Shown: positions 48,815 to 59,882 of the stretch, one piece after another | Layout: the number at the start of each line of letters is the position of its first letter | Position numbering within the stretch: position 1 is the first letter of the stretch | Assembly (NCBI GenBank): GCA_016342655.1 | Contig: JAEINL010000004.1 | Span: 1 to 64,000, forward strand | DNA from: Sphaerochaeta sp. | GTDB lineage: Bacteria > Spirochaetota > Spirochaetia > Sphaerochaetales > Sphaerochaetaceae | DNA length: 64,000 nucleotides | Reading direction: 5' to 3' | Made by a program: the position numbers and the translations under genes | Notes under the pieces: model-generated | What the model saw: only the letters and a program-made list of their open reading frames with translations | Told to the model about the DNA's origin: nothing | The model's database searches: none

Positions 48815-50347
48815 CTACCTAGCATATTCGACGACCCTCATCTCTCGGATAATGGTCACTTTGATCCTACCGGGATAGCGAAGCTCAGCCTCAATGCGAC
48901 TAGCAATGCCTTTGGCAATATCTTTGGCCCCATCATCACTAACCTGCTCATTGTTGACCAGGATCCTGAGTTCACGACCTGCCTGTATTGCAAATGCCTT
49001 ATCCACTCCGGGAAAACTTTCAGCTATATGCTCAAGAGACTCAAGCCTCTTGATGTAGTTATCCAAGGTCTCACGACGAGCTCCTGGGCGTGCAGCACTG
49101 ATGGCGTCAGCTATCTGTACGATGACTGCCTCAATGGTGGTTGGTTCGGTGTCGTTATGGTGGGCTAAAATAGCATTGACAATCCGAGGGTCTTCGCCAA
49201 GGCGTTTTGCCATCTCAGCACCAAGTTCAGCATGGGTAGCATCACTTTCAGTCTCAATACCCTTGCCAATGTCGTGCAAAAGGCCGGCTCGCATAGCGAG
49301 TTCGCTGTTTGCTCCGACTTCACTTGCAATCATTCCAGAGAGGATAGCTACCTCCTTGGAGTGATTGAGCACATTCTGTCCATAACTGGTACGGAAATAG
49401 AGCCTTCCAAGTGCACGGATGGTTTCAGGTCCCATATTATGTACACCAAGTTCGAAGATGACTTTCTCACCCTCGTCAGCGATGATCCTACCAATTTCCT
49501 TAGTAACCTTGTTGACCACTTCCTCAATTCGAGCTGGGTGGATTCTTCCATCCTGGACCAACCTTTCCAAGGAGACGCGGGCAATTTCTTTACGTACAGG
49601 ATCAAAACAGGAAATCACCACAGCTTCTGGGGTATCATCTATGATGACATCCACACCAGTGAGGGTCTCAAGGGTCCGGATATTTCGACCTTCACGCCCA
49701 ATAATTCTTCCCTTCATCTCATCACTAGGCAAACTTACAGAGCTGATAGTAACATCACTGGTTACCTCAGTAGCAAGGCGTTGAATTGAGGTAACCACAA
49801 TATCACGCGCCTTCTTATCGGCAGAAAGCTGTGCTTCCTGTTCGATCTTGTTAATCATCACCTGTCCATCACGGCGAGCTTCGTTGTACATGCTCTCCAT
49901 GATCGTGTTTTTAGCCTCTTCCGAGCTCATGCCTGCTATGCGTTCAATTTCAGTAAACAGGTTGCTTTCTTTCGTTGCAACCTCAAGTTCCATTTGGGCA
50001 AGTCTAGCTTCCCAATCTCCCAATTGCTTTCTGATGACATCCAATTCGGCTTGCTTGTGCTCAATCGTCTCCTCTTTCTGCAAGAGTCGTCTTTCCGAGC
50101 GCTGCAATTCACTTCGCCTTTCTCTAGCTTCTCGCTCCTGCTGCTGTTGTTCTTTTAACAACTGATCACGAGTCTCAAGCAAAAGCTCTTTGCTTTTCGC
50201 TTCCGCTTCTTTTATTGCTTCCTGATTCAGTCTAACAGCTCTCTGTTCGACCGAGGTAAGCTTAAATTTCGCATACAGCCAACGGCTTAACCAACCTAAG
50301 ATGATACCAATAAAACAACTAAGGAGTATAGTAAGTATAATGTTCAT
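48815..50347 (-). CDS. rny: Ribonuclease Y
   Basis: N-terminal TM, coiled coil, KH GREGRNIRTLETLTGVDVIID, HD LLHDIGKGIE. Confidence 0.96.
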   Translation of the reverse strand: MNIILTILLSCFIGIILGWLSRWLYAKFKLTSVEQRAVRLNQEAIKEAEAKSKELLLETRDQLLKEQQQQEREARERRSELQRSERRLLQKEETIEHKQAELDVIRKQLGDWEARLAQMELEVATKESNLFTEIERIAGMSSEEAKNTIMESMYNEARRDGQVMINKIEQEAQLSADKKARDIVVTSIQRLATEVTSDVTISSVSLPSDEMKGRIIGREGRNIRTLETLTGVDVIIDDTPEAVVISCFDPVRKEIARVSLERLVQDGRIHPARIEEVVNKVTKEIGRIIADEGEKVIFELGVHNMGPETIRALGRLYFRTSYGQNVLNHSKEVAILSGMIASEVGANSELAMRAGLLHDIGKGIETESDATHAELGAEMAKRLGEDPRIVNAILAHHNDTEPTTIEAVIVQIADAISAARPGARRETLDNYIKRLESLEHIAESFPGVDKAFAIQAGRELRILVNNEQVSDDGAKDIAKGIASRIEAELRYPGRIKVTIIREMRVVEYAR

Positions 50348-50576
50348 ATACTACCCCCTATTGTAATGTTACAATCATACGAACGGACGTAGTAATTGTC
50401 AAGGCTCATCTTGTTAGAAATATAGACTCTAAGCATAGGGATACCAGCGAATTGCCATAATATTTCATACACAACCCAGTGAAAACTCCGGTAAGAAAAC
50501 AAAAAAAACCGCCATCATTACAACAGCGGCTTAGCCCTTACGGACAAATACATTGGTGAAGGTACGCTAGCGAGTC

Positions 50577-51062
50577 TTATTTGTCCTCTTTTGCACTCTT
50601 CTCAGCACTCTCGGCTTTTGCCTTTGTGCTGGTTTCAGCCTTTTTAAGAGCTGCTTTCTCAGCCTTTTTTTCAGCTTTTTTCTCAGCCTTCTTATCGGGC
50701 TTTGAGGTTTTTTCAACCAGCTCAAGGATGACCATTTCTGCTGCATCACCAAGACGATTGCCAGTTTTCAGGATGCGGGTATACCCACCCTTACGCTCAG
50801 CAAACATGGGAGCGATCTCTAGGAAAAGCTTAGCGGAAATGGCTTCATCTTTGATATCCCGGTCAATTCGACGGCGATTTGCAACACTGTCGTCCTTTGC
50901 ACGAGTAATCATCTTTTCAGCCATTCTGCGAACTTCCAGAGCCTTTGCTTTGGTGGTCTCAATTCTTTCATATCTGAATAGTGAGGTCACCATACTGCGC
51001 TTCATTGCTTTCCTGTGTGAGGAGGTTTTGCTCAGCGCATTGAATCCAATCCTATGCTTCAT
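50577..51062 (-). CDS. rplQ: 50S ribosomal protein bL17 with K/A/E-rich C-terminal extension
   Basis: [29 protein letters not shown]. Confidence 0.96.
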   Translation of the reverse strand: MKHRIGFNALSKTSSHRKAMKRSMVTSLFRYERIETTKAKALEVRRMAEKMITRAKDDSVANRRRIDRDIKDEAISAKLFLEIAPMFAERKGGYTRILKTGNRLGDAAEMVILELVEKTSKPDKKAEKKAEKKAEKAALKKAETSTKAKAESAEKSAKEDK

Positions 51063-52104
51063 TCTCTTCTTCCTTGTTCCCTGGGACTCTGATTGCTGTC
51101 TTCAAAACGCTATAGTCTGTCATCCCAAGACTGAGATTCCATTCCTTAAGCTTATCCTTGATTTCAGAGAGGCTCTTCTTGCCGAAGTTTCTCGTCTTAG
51201 CAATCTCTTCCTCAGTTTTCTTGGTTAGATCACCAATAGTCCTGATGTTAGCATTCTTGAGGCAATTGCTGGACCGTACGGTCAGCTCCAATTCCTCAAC
51301 GGAGGTATTGAGAATTTTTCGAACTCTCTCTTCCTCTTCATCTACTTCATCATTGCTACTGATCAGTGTCTCATCGAAGTTAATGAAAATCTGGAAGTAG
51401 TCCTTCGCGATTTTCGCAGCTTCTGCCAAGACGTTCTGAGGAACAACAGTTCCATCGGTGTAGATTTCCAGTGTCAGTTTGTCGTAATCATTACGATAGC
51501 CAACTCTGGTGGGCTCAATTGAATATGTGACGCGAGTGACAGGTGAGAAGGTTGAGTCGAGGGGAATGGTCCCAATCTCCTCAATGTATTTCTCGTTGAT
51601 TTCAGACGGGACATAGCCCCTACCAAGGTCAATCTGAACCTCCATCTCAATGTTGGCATCATCCATCATCGTAAAGAGGACCAGATCCTTGTTGGTGATC
51701 TCAACCTGGTCACGCTCGAAGTTTGCGCCGGTCACTACGCCAGGACCCTTGCACTCAATGAGAAGGTTTGTTCCCTCCGAGTCCTCAGGCATGCTGATCC
51801 GCAGTTTTTTCAAAGCAGCAATAATATCCGAGATATCCTCACGGACACCAGGAAGCTGCTCAAATTCGCTGGAAATCATATGCGGTACACCATCTTCATT
51901 AAAGCTGGTGAACTTCACAGCAGTGACTGCATACCCCTGGATTGAAGAGAGAAGCACCCTTCGCAGCGTATTGCCGATTGTGGTACCAAAGCCTCTCTCA
52001 AAAGGATAGGCAATAAATCGACCATAATTCGGTTCTACTGCGTTGTGTTCAAAGGTAATCCCCTTGGGCTTCTTAAAGCCCTTCAGAAGGTTTTTGCGTG
52101 CCAT
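51052..52104 (-). CDS. rpoA: RNA polymerase alpha subunit
   Basis: [26 protein letters not shown]-terminal [14 protein letters not shown]. Confidence 0.98.
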   Translation of the reverse strand: MARKNLLKGFKKPKGITFEHNAVEPNYGRFIAYPFERGFGTTIGNTLRRVLLSSIQGYAVTAVKFTSFNEDGVPHMISSEFEQLPGVREDISDIIAALKKLRISMPEDSEGTNLLIECKGPGVVTGANFERDQVEITNKDLVLFTMMDDANIEMEVQIDLGRGYVPSEINEKYIEEIGTIPLDSTFSPVTRVTYSIEPTRVGYRNDYDKLTLEIYTDGTVVPQNVLAEAAKIAKDYFQIFINFDETLISSNDEVDEEEERVRKILNTSVEELELTVRSSNCLKNANIRTIGDLTKKTEEEIAKTRNFGKKSLSEIKDKLKEWNLSLGMTDYSVLKTAIRVPGNKEEENEA

Positions 52105-52113
52105 GGTTACTCC

Positions 52114-52755
52114 TTATCTGGAATACAACTCGACCACCAGCTGCTCGTTAATCTTTTCGAGTTCGGTGACTTCACTTCTTCTGGGAACAGCAACAAAGGT
52201 GCCCTTCATCGCATCCGCATCCAACGTCAACCACTGGTAGACACCGGATTTGGTGTATTCCTTCAGATTTTCCTTAATTGTAAGCATCTTCTGTCCATGG
52301 GAACCTACGGAGACAACGTCACCGGGCTTCAAACGGTAAGAAGGGATGTCAACTCGCTTGTCATTGACCAGGATGTGACCATGGTTGATAAACTGGGCGG
52401 ACTGGCTACGACTGCTTGCAAAATGCAAACGGTACACCACGTTGTCAAGTCTGCACTCAAGCAACGAAATGAGGTTTTCACCGGTCTTACCAGGTATTCT
52501 GACAGCTTCGTCAAAGGTTAGCTTGAACTGTTTCTCAAGCATACAATAGGTTCTCTTCAGCTTCTGTTTCTCACGAAGTTGAAGTCCATAGTTTGTAGGT
52601 TTCTTGGAACGGGCCCTAGGGTCCTTTCCTGGAAGTCCTGTTGACTTAGGATCATTCATAGGACATTTTCCTGAATGACAACGCTCGCCCTTAAGGAACA
52701 ACTTAGTCCTTTCGACCCTACAATATCTGCATTTAGGTCCTGTATATCTTGCCAT
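52114..52755 (-). CDS. rpsD: 30S ribosomal protein uS4
   Basis: MARYTGPKCRYCRVERTKLFLKGERC... Confidence 0.97.
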   Translation of the reverse strand: MARYTGPKCRYCRVERTKLFLKGERCHSGKCPMNDPKSTGLPGKDPRARSKKPTNYGLQLREKQKLKRTYCMLEKQFKLTFDEAVRIPGKTGENLISLLECRLDNVVYRLHFASSRSQSAQFINHGHILVNDKRVDIPSYRLKPGDVVSVGSHGQKMLTIKENLKEYTKSGVYQWLTLDADAMKGTFVAVPRRSEVTELEKINEQLVVELYSR

Positions 52756-52773
52756 ATGCTCTCTAGCTCCTCA

Positions 52774-53151
52774 TCAGACTCGTCTGCTCTTTCGAGGTCT
52801 GCATCCATTGTGGGGGATGGGTGTGACGTCACGGATAGACCTGACTTTCAACCCAAGGACTCCCAAAGTACGAATAGCACTCTCGCGCCCAACTCCGGGT
52901 CCCTTCACAAATACATTCACTTCCTGAAGTCCAGAATCCATAGCTGCCTTAGCGGCTTTTTCAGCTGTGGCCTGAGCTGCATAAGGAGTGGACTTCTTGG
53001 CTCCACGGAATCCAAGCCCGCCTGCGCTGGCCCAGGACACTGCATTACCATTAAGGTCGGTAACGGTGACAATAGTATTGTTGAAGGTAGCCTGAATATA
53101 GACATTTCCTTCATATACCGTTCTCTTCACTTTACGTTTAGTTTTAGCCAT
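52774..53151 (-). CDS. rpsK: 30S ribosomal protein uS11
   Basis: [45 protein letters not shown]. Confidence 0.97.
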   Translation of the reverse strand: MAKTKRKVKRTVYEGNVYIQATFNNTIVTVTDLNGNAVSWASAGGLGFRGAKKSTPYAAQATAEKAAKAAMDSGLQEVNVFVKGPGVGRESAIRTLGVLGLKVRSIRDVTPIPHNGCRPRKSRRV

Positions 53152-53165
53152 GTATGACCTGCTCC

Positions 53166-53531
53166 TTATTTCTTCTTAGACGCAACGGTCTTCTTCTTAC
53201 CCTTGCGAGTACGGGCATTGGTCTTAGTCCTCTGACCGCGTACGGGAAGACCCTTACGATGACGTAGGCCACGATAGCAACCAATGTCCATAAGGCGCTT
53301 AATATTTAGAGCAACTTCTGTTCTCAGACGTCCCTCTACCTTGTACTCTTCTTCGATTACCTTGCGCAGTACTGCAATATCTTCACCTGAAAGGGTATTG
53401 ATACTTACATCAGGGCTGATCTTTGTTTTTTCACAAATATCTACCGCTGTAACCCTGCCAATACCGTAAATATAGGTCAGGGCTATCTTAACTGCCTTGT
53501 TCGGCAAATCGACACCTGCAATTCTCGCCAT
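53166..53531 (-). CDS. rpsM: 30S ribosomal protein uS13
   Basis: [25 protein letters not shown]. Confidence 0.97.
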   Translation of the reverse strand: MARIAGVDLPNKAVKIALTYIYGIGRVTAVDICEKTKISPDVSINTLSGEDIAVLRKVIEEEYKVEGRLRTEVALNIKRLMDIGCYRGLRHRKGLPVRGQRTKTNARTRKGKKKTVASKKK

Positions 53532-53584
53532 TAATGGCCTCCTGAATTTCTCTTATAGAGTTGGAAGGCTTGCGCCGAACCGTG

Positions 53585-53698
53585 TTATCTCTGTCTCTGC
53601 TTGTGCTTGGGATTATCACAAATGATACGGACAACCCCATTCCGTCTGACTACTTTGCACTTGTCACAAATCGGTTTGACACTTGCTCTTACTTTCAT
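53585..53698 (-). CDS. rpmJ: 50S ribosomal protein bL36
   Basis: [37 protein letters not shown] read directly; too short for the ORF track. Confidence 0.95.
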   Translation of the reverse strand: MKVRASVKPICDKCKVVRRNGVVRIICDNPKHKQRQR

Positions 53699-53714
53699 GT
53701 TCTAGCTCCTAAGC

Positions 53715-55031
53715 CTAAATATGTTTTGACTTCTTGCTACCCACATTGAACCCATCGTAGTGGTGCATTTTCATGACACCTTCAATCTGTCTCATGGTGT
53801 CCAGGTCAACACCCACCAAAATTAGGAGGGAGGTTCCACCGAATAGCATTGCAACCGACGAAGGGAAGTTGAAGAACTTCTGTACCAGCGTGGGGATCAA
53901 GGCAATGAAAGCCAAGAATACAGCTCCAGGGAGAACTATGCGGTTGAGAATCCTTGTCAGGTACTCTTCCAACTTTTCAGACCGTACACCAGGTACTGAT
54001 CCACCATTCTCACGAATCTGCTTGGCCATCTCAACCGGGTTCAAAGACACCTGCGTATAGAAGAAGGCAAACGCTATGATCAACAGGGTGTAGATAACCA
54101 GATAGGGGGCACCCTGTGGATTAAGCCAATTGGAAAAGGTAGCAAGCCACCTAATCTCTGGTCCTAACGTTGTCGCGATTTGCAACGGGAATGAAAGCAG
54201 TGCTGAAGCAAAGATTACAGGAATAACACCTGAGGGGTTAACCTTGAAAGGAATATAGGTACTCTGAGCACCATACATCTTCCGGCCTACCACACGTTTG
54301 GCATAGTTCACGGGAATTTTTCTTACACCCTGCTCTTCATAGACGACAAGAGCGACAACCAACAAAAACATCATGAACACCACAAGAACGACAATCGGAT
54401 TCAAAATGCCTGCTGAGACATTCTTGAACAAGGTTGACATAGCATTAGGTATTCTTGCCACAATACCGGCGAAGATCAATAAGCTGATACCGTTTCCGAT
54501 ACCCCACTGGGTGATCTTGTTACCGATCCAAATCAAAAGCATGGAACCTGCAGTGACCGTCAGCATTGCTAACAGGGTAAAGGGAACCTTACCAATTGTC
54601 ATAACCCCTGGAATGGAGTTTGCATAAATGGTGATTACATATGACTGAATAAGACATACGACAATCGTTCCATATCTGGTATACTGCTGGATCTTCTTAT
54701 GGCCTGACGGATCCTGTGCCAACTTCTTCAAAGAAGGCATCACCAACATCAGCAATTGCAATATGATCTGCGTACTGATATATGGCATGACACCAAGCAT
54801 GAATAAGGAAAAATTGGAAAAAGCACCGCCGGAGAAAAAGTTCAAATACTCTGTGAGTCCGATGTTGGAACTATTACTCTGTGAAAGAAAATACAGTTTC
54901 AGAACTTGAGGATCTATTCCTGGAATAGGAATCACCGCCCCGACCCTGCTGACAATCAGCAGGCCCAAGGTTATGAAAATCTTCTTCCGAAGATCCTTAA
55001 TTCTATACATCTCAACTAAGGAGTTTGCCAT
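53715..55031 (-). CDS. secY: Preprotein translocase SecY
   Basis: MANSLVEMYRIKDLRKKIFITLGLLIVSRVGAVIPIPGID. Confidence 0.97.
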   Translation of the reverse strand: MANSLVEMYRIKDLRKKIFITLGLLIVSRVGAVIPIPGIDPQVLKLYFLSQSNSSNIGLTEYLNFFSGGAFSNFSLFMLGVMPYISTQIILQLLMLVMPSLKKLAQDPSGHKKIQQYTRYGTIVVCLIQSYVITIYANSIPGVMTIGKVPFTLLAMLTVTAGSMLLIWIGNKITQWGIGNGISLLIFAGIVARIPNAMSTLFKNVSAGILNPIVVLVVFMMFLLVVALVVYEEQGVRKIPVNYAKRVVGRKMYGAQSTYIPFKVNPSGVIPVIFASALLSFPLQIATTLGPEIRWLATFSNWLNPQGAPYLVIYTLLIIAFAFFYTQVSLNPVEMAKQIRENGGSVPGVRSEKLEEYLTRILNRIVLPGAVFLAFIALIPTLVQKFFNFPSSVAMLFGGTSLLILVGVDLDTMRQIEGVMKMHHYDGFNVGSKKSKHI

Positions 55032-55045
55032 AGAGCCCTTCTTTG

Positions 55046-55477
55046 TTATCTGATTTCGCCACCCGCAGCACAAATCTTTTCGATTGCGCTTGCGGAAACC
55101 TTCAAGCCATCAATGATCACCTTCTTGGTAATCTCACCATCGCCCAGAATCTTAGCCTGAACATCGTGACCTTTTACCACACCTGCGTCCTTGAGAACAT
55201 CAAGGGTAATCACATCACCATTTTCGAAGTTGGCGGAAAGAACATCGAGGGATACTACTGCATACTCCTGCTTGAACTTACTATTAGAGAAACCTCTGCG
55301 CGCCACACGACGATACAAAGGCATCTGCCCACCTTCAAAACCAAGACGGACACCACCGCCGGAGCGGGACTTCTGTCCGTCATGCCCCCTACCACAGGAG
55401 CGACCCTTTGAAGAGTTTCCGCGTCCTACGATTTTCTTTTTGGTAGTTGCACCAACTGGTGCATTAATCTGACCCAT
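55046..55477 (-). CDS. rplO: 50S ribosomal protein uL15
   Basis: GRGNSSKGRSCGRGHDGQKSRSGG. Confidence 0.97.
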   Translation of the reverse strand: MGQINAPVGATTKKKIVGRGNSSKGRSCGRGHDGQKSRSGGGVRLGFEGGQMPLYRRVARRGFSNSKFKQEYAVVSLDVLSANFENGDVITLDVLKDAGVVKGHDVQAKILGDGEITKKVIIDGLKVSASAIEKICAAGGEIR

Positions 55478-55478
55478 C

Positions 55479-55667
55479 TTACATCTCCTCGACTTTCACA
55501 AGGTGTGCTACGACACGAACCATCCCAAGTGTGCAGGGAGTAGCGTCATGTACAACCGAGCTGGAAATCTTACCGAGCCCAAGAGCCTTCACAGTTTTAC
55601 GCTGTTTAGGAAGTGTGCGGGCAAGACCTCTAACTAGGGTAATTTTGATTTTTTTTACTTCATCCAT
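55479..55667 (-). CDS. rpmD: 50S ribosomal protein uL30
   Basis: KIKITLVRGLARTLPKQRKTVKALGLGKISSSV. Confidence 0.95.
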   Translation of the reverse strand: MDEVKKIKITLVRGLARTLPKQRKTVKALGLGKISSSVVHDATPCTLGMVRVVAHLVKVEEM

Positions 55668-55671
55668 CGTC

Positions 55672-56184
55672 TTAACCCCACATCTCGCTCAGGGATTTAC
55701 CCCTGTTCTTTGCTATGCTCTTCGCATCAAAAAGATGCTCGAGTCCATCAAAAGCGGCCTTAACGGTGTTGATTGAGTTCTTAGAACCGAGGGACTTGCT
55801 CAAGATGTCATGAATGCCACAAGCATCACAGATAGCACGAACAGCACCACCGGCAATAACACCGGTACCTGGGACTGCAGGACGCAATAGGACACTAGCA
55901 CTCTTATACTTGCCTACAATTTCATGAGGAATTGAGGTTTTCTTCATAGGAACAACAATCATGTTAGCCTTGGCCCGATCGACAGCCTTTCGGATCGATT
56001 CAGTGACATCATTTGCCTTGCCAAAGCCAAAACCAACCTTACCCTTCTGATCGCCAACAACTACTAAGGCTGAAAAAGAAAACCTTCTACCACCCTTAAC
56101 AACTTTAGCAACACGGTTCAGCTTGATTAGCTTTTCGACATATCCGTCGTTCTTGTCTTTGTTTCTTACTCTAGATCTATCCAC
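55672..56184 (-). CDS. rpsE: 30S ribosomal protein uS5
   Basis: [29 protein letters not shown]. Confidence 0.97.
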   Translation of the reverse strand: MDRSRVRNKDKNDGYVEKLIKLNRVAKVVKGGRRFSFSALVVVGDQKGKVGFGFGKANDVTESIRKAVDRAKANMIVVPMKKTSIPHEIVGKYKSASVLLRPAVPGTGVIAGGAVRAICDACGIHDILSKSLGSKNSINTVKAAFDGLEHLFDAKSIAKNRGKSLSEMWG

Positions 56185-56193
56185 AGTTTCCCC

Positions 56194-56553
56194 CTAGAAC
56201 CTTACGCCGGCTTTGCGGGCGCCATCTGCGATGCCCTTGACGATACCGTGGAAAAGATAGCCATTACGATCGAATACACAAGTGTCAATATTCTTCTCAA
56301 GCATTCTCTTACCAATGGTCTCTCCAAGCTTGGCCGCATCCTCAACATTGTTCTTCAAGTTTTTCAGTTCACTTTCAACAGTACTTGCTGCAATCAGGGT
56401 TGTACCGTTTACATCATCAATGACTTGAACATACATGCGGGAGTTGCTGCGAAACACACTCATCCTCGGCCTGCTAGCAGTACCGGAGATTCTCTTGCGA
56501 ATATGGTGCTTACGACGTGCAAGCTTTCTTCTTTTATCGATAACTCTATTCAT
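56194..56553 (-). CDS. rplR: 50S ribosomal protein uL18
   Basis: RPRMSVFRSNSRMYVQVIDDVNGTTL. Confidence 0.97.
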   Translation of the reverse strand: MNRVIDKRRKLARRKHHIRKRISGTASRPRMSVFRSNSRMYVQVIDDVNGTTLIAASTVESELKNLKNNVEDAAKLGETIGKRMLEKNIDTCVFDRNGYLFHGIVKGIADGARKAGVRF

Positions 56554-56568
56554 CTTATTACCTACCCA

Positions 56569-57114
56569 CTATTTCTTTGCAGAAGCGGACTTGCCGGCCT
56601 TACGACGGATTACTTCATCATCGTACCGAATTCCCTTACCCTTGTACGGCTCTGGAGCACGTAGAGAGCGGATTTCAGCGCAAGTCTGACCAACAAGCTG
56701 CTTATCGATGCCACTTATGATAACCTTGGTAGGTCCATCAAGAGCAACAGTGATTCCCTCAGGGATTACAACTTCGATCAATGTAGAGTACCCGAGGTTC
56801 AAAGTCATCACATTACCTTTCAGTTCAGCACGATAGCCAACCCCGTTGATAATGAGAGTCTTGGAGTAACCTTTTGAAACACCTATGATCATATTGTTGA
56901 CAAGCTGTCGATATAAACCCTGATAACTATTAGCAACCTTGGAGGAATCCACCGGGGTTACCAAAATCTCAGAGCCCTTAGCATCAATCGCCACTTGTGG
57001 TCTATAGGCACAACTAAGTTTTCCCTTAGGACCTTCGACAGAAACAACTCCATCGGTAACGGCTACTTTAACCCCTGCAGGTATTACGATAGGCAATTTT
57101 CCAATTCTAGCCAT
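56569..57114 (-). CDS. rplF: 50S ribosomal protein uL6
   Basis: MARIGKLPIVIPAGVKVAVTDGVVSVEGPKGKL. Confidence 0.97.
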   Translation of the reverse strand: MARIGKLPIVIPAGVKVAVTDGVVSVEGPKGKLSCAYRPQVAIDAKGSEILVTPVDSSKVANSYQGLYRQLVNNMIIGVSKGYSKTLIINGVGYRAELKGNVMTLNLGYSTLIEVVIPEGITVALDGPTKVIISGIDKQLVGQTCAEIRSLRAPEPYKGKGIRYDDEVIRRKAGKSASAKK

Positions 57115-57125
57115 TTTTTACCACC

Positions 57126-57524
57126 TTACCATATCGTGCAGATCAGTTCGCCACCGACCTTATTCTCTGTAGCCTTCTTACCGGTTATAATACCACTTGA
57201 AGTGGAGACTACTACGACGCCATGTCCATTGTATACACGGGGCATGTCACGGTATCCGGTATAAACCCGGCGACCTGGTGTTGACACGCGATTAATCCCA
57301 TGGAGGACAGGACTCTGATTATCGTCATACTTAAGGAAGATTCGGATGAAGGAAACTCCATCTTTGGTTACTTTCTTAAAGTTCTTGACGTACCCTTCAT
57401 TTTTCAGAATCTTCACAATCTGAAGTTTCATCTTTGAAGTGGAAATATCTACTTTCTCATGCTTTGCCAAACTAGCATTTCTGATTTTGGTCAGCATATC
57501 AGCTACTGGATCACTTACAGCCAT
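57126..57524 (-). CDS. rpsH: 30S ribosomal protein uS8
   Basis: [23 protein letters not shown]. Confidence 0.97.
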   Translation of the reverse strand: MAVSDPVADMLTKIRNASLAKHEKVDISTSKMKLQIVKILKNEGYVKNFKKVTKDGVSFIRIFLKYDDNQSPVLHGINRVSTPGRRVYTGYRDMPRVYNGHGVVVVSTSSGIITGKKATENKVGGELICTIW

Positions 57525-57533
57525 TTTTCTCTC

Positions 57534-57719
57534 CTACCAACTAGATTTGGTAACACCAGGAATCTGGCCTTCACTTGCCAATTTGCGGAAGCAGATTCTG
57601 CACATCTCGAACTGGCGCATATAGCCACGGGGTCTACCACAAATTCTGCAGCGATTGACTTTCCGGGTACTGAACTTAGGCTCTCTATTAGCCTTTACGA
57701 TCATTGATTTTTTAGCCAT
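57534..57719 (-). CDS. rpsN: 30S ribosomal protein uS14 (short zinc-binding type)
   Basis: [25 protein letters not shown]. Confidence 0.97.
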   Translation of the reverse strand: MAKKSMIVKANREPKFSTRKVNRCRICGRPRGYMRQFEMCRICFRKLASEGQIPGVTKSSW

Positions 57720-57732
57720 CTATATCTACCCC

Positions 57733-58284
57733 TTATTTTCCGAAGGGCATGCCAAGCTGCTTTAGCAGGGCAAAGCCTTCTTCATCGGTCTTAGCGGTTG
57801 TTACAATGGCGATGTTCAATCCGCTGACACGCTCGATCTTATCGAAGTCAATTTCAGGGAAAATAATCTGCTCGGTAATTCCGAGTGAGTAGTTTCCGTG
57901 GCCATCAAAAGCATTCGGTTTGACACCTCTGAAGTCCTTGACACGGGGAAGAGCAATACTGATCAGCCTTTCGACGAAAATCCACATATTATCACCACGA
58001 AGAGTAACCATTGCGCCAATTTCCTGTCCCTCACGAACCTTGAAATTAGCGATAGACTTTCTGGCCTTAGTCTTCAGAACATGCTGACCGGTGATCTGCT
58101 CAAGTTCCTTGACAGCAGAATCGAGAAGCTTCTTGTTAACAATAGCTTCACCGACACCTACACTGACAACAATCTTTTCTAGGGTAGGAACCTGCATTGG
58201 TGAGCTATAGCCAAGTTCTTTAAAAAGAGCTGGAGCTATGGACTCACGATACTTTGTCTTAAAATTAGGTATGAACTTATCCAT
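57733..58284 (-). CDS. rplE: 50S ribosomal protein uL5
   Basis: [36 protein letters not shown]. Confidence 0.97.
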   Translation of the reverse strand: MDKFIPNFKTKYRESIAPALFKELGYSSPMQVPTLEKIVVSVGVGEAIVNKKLLDSAVKELEQITGQHVLKTKARKSIANFKVREGQEIGAMVTLRGDNMWIFVERLISIALPRVKDFRGVKPNAFDGHGNYSLGITEQIIFPEIDFDKIERVSGLNIAIVTTAKTDEEGFALLKQLGMPFGK

Positions 58285-58595
58285 TAGATCACTTCCCCAG
58301 TTTTTTTAGCAAAACGGACTTTTTTACCGTTCTCGTCGAACTTGTAGCCGATCCTGGTTGCAACACCTTTTGAGGTGAGGAATGCCAAATTGGATACATG
58401 GATTGGAGCCTCAATTTCCATGATGCCCCCCTTATCCTGTGGATTCTTCTTCTTCATGGTCTTTTTGACCATGTTTGCACCCTGGACGACAACCCTTTCT
58501 CTTTCTCGGTCTACCTTTACGATTTTGCCAGTCTTACCTTTGTCTTTTCCAGCAAGAATCTTTACGGTGTCGTTCTTCTTAAGCTTCATGTGCAC
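58284..58595 (-). CDS. rplX: 50S ribosomal protein uL24
   Basis: [25 protein letters not shown]. Confidence 0.97.
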   Translation of the reverse strand: MHMKLKKNDTVKILAGKDKGKTGKIVKVDRERERVVVQGANMVKKTMKKKNPQDKGGIMEIEAPIHVSNLAFLTSKGVATRIGYKFDENGKKVRFAKKTGEVI

Positions 58596-58601
58596 ACACT
58601 C

Positions 58602-58967
58602 CTACAACACTTCCGGCGCTAGTGAAACGATCTTCATGTAGCCATCTCTAAGTTCTCGGGCTACTGGTCCGAAGATACGCTTACCGCGCGGGTTATTGTT
58701 GGCATCGATAATAACACATGCGTTATCATCGAACCTGATATAGGTACCGTCAGGTCTGCGGTATTCCTTCTTTGTCCGAACAATGACAGCTTTCATGACA
58801 TCACCTTTCTTGATAGCACCATTGGGTAGTGACTGCTTGACAGCTACTACGATGATGTCACCAATTCCAGCAACATACCGATGGGTTCCACCAAGAACCT
58901 TGATGCACTGCACCTTCTTGGCTCCACTGTTGTCCGCTACATTCAAATAACTTTGCATCTGTACCAT
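58602..58967 (-). CDS. rplN: 50S ribosomal protein uL14
   Basis: [27 protein letters not shown]. Confidence 0.97.
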   Translation of the reverse strand: MVQMQSYLNVADNSGAKKVQCIKVLGGTHRYVAGIGDIIVVAVKQSLPNGAIKKGDVMKAVIVRTKKEYRRPDGTYIRFDDNACVIIDANNNPRGKRIFGPVARELRDGYMKIVSLAPEVL

Positions 58968-58981
58968 AACGTCTCTCCTGT

Positions 58982-59233
58982 TTACCGAGCACGCTCGACA
59001 ATCTGAACGAGACGCCAGCACTTGTCTTTGCTGATGTGGCGGCATTCGACAACACGTACAGTGTCACCGATATTGGCCTCGTTTTTCTCATCATGTGCCT
59101 TAACCTTTTTAGTGGTGGTCACATACTTTTTGTACATAGGGTGCAACCGTCTTGTGGGGATGGAGACGACAATGGTCTTTTCCATCTTGTCACTGACCAC
59201 CTGCCCAGTAAAACTTTTCTTGTTAACTTCCAT
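58982..59233 (-). CDS. rpsQ: 30S ribosomal protein uS17
   Basis: [33 protein letters not shown]. Confidence 0.97.
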   Translation of the reverse strand: MEVNKKSFTGQVVSDKMEKTIVVSIPTRRLHPMYKKYVTTTKKVKAHDEKNEANIGDTVRVVECRHISKDKCWRLVQIVERAR

Positions 59234-59248
59234 CTAACTCTCGCTCCC

Positions 59249-59455
59249 TTAATTTGCCGGTTTCCGAATTCCGAGGGCATATTCGTGGATGAGGGTATTC
59301 ACGCGAGCGATGTTCCTCCTGATCGTCCGAACAGCAAGCGGATTTTCAACATGTCCGAGAACTCTTCCCATGCGAAGGTTGAGATGCTCTTTATGAAGGG
59401 CTTCCTTTTTTGCAACCAATTCGTCAAGGGTCAAATCTTTATATGAATTTTTCAT
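59249..59455 (-). CDS. rpmC: 50S ribosomal protein uL29
   Basis: MKNSYKDLTLDELVAKKEALHKEHLNLRMGRVLGHVENPLAVRTIRRNIARVNTLI. Confidence 0.95.
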   Translation of the reverse strand: MKNSYKDLTLDELVAKKEALHKEHLNLRMGRVLGHVENPLAVRTIRRNIARVNTLIHEYALGIRKPAN

Positions 59456-59459
59456 AATC

Positions 59460-59876
59460 TTACTCCACTTCCCTTCTTGTAACGAACTTCGTCTTAATCG
59501 GGAGCTTTGAAGCAGCAAGTGCAAAAGCTTCACGAGCCAGCTCTTCTTCTACGCCACCCATTTCAAACATGACTGCACCAGTCTTGACTACAGCAACCCA
59601 ACCCTCAGGTGCACCTTTACCTTTACCCTGTCTAGTTTCAGCGGGTTTCTTGGTATAAGGCATGTCAGGGAAAATCCTAATCCAAACCTTACCACCACGC
59701 TTAATGTGACGGGTCATGGCAACACGGGCAGCTTCAATCTGTCGGTTGGTAATCCACTTGGGCTCAAGAGCCAACAAGCCAAATTCACCAAACGCGACAG
59801 TATTACCGCGGTGCGCTACACCATCAGTGGTTCCACGCTGCTTTTTTCTATACTTTACTCTCTTTGGACTAAGCAT
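59460..59876 (-). CDS. rplP: 50S ribosomal protein uL16
   Basis: [36 protein letters not shown]. Confidence 0.98.
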   Translation of the reverse strand: MLSPKRVKYRKKQRGTTDGVAHRGNTVAFGEFGLLALEPKWITNRQIEAARVAMTRHIKRGGKVWIRIFPDMPYTKKPAETRQGKGKGAPEGWVAVVKTGAVMFEMGGVEEELAREAFALAASKLPIKTKFVTRREVE

Positions 59877-59882
59877 GGCCTA

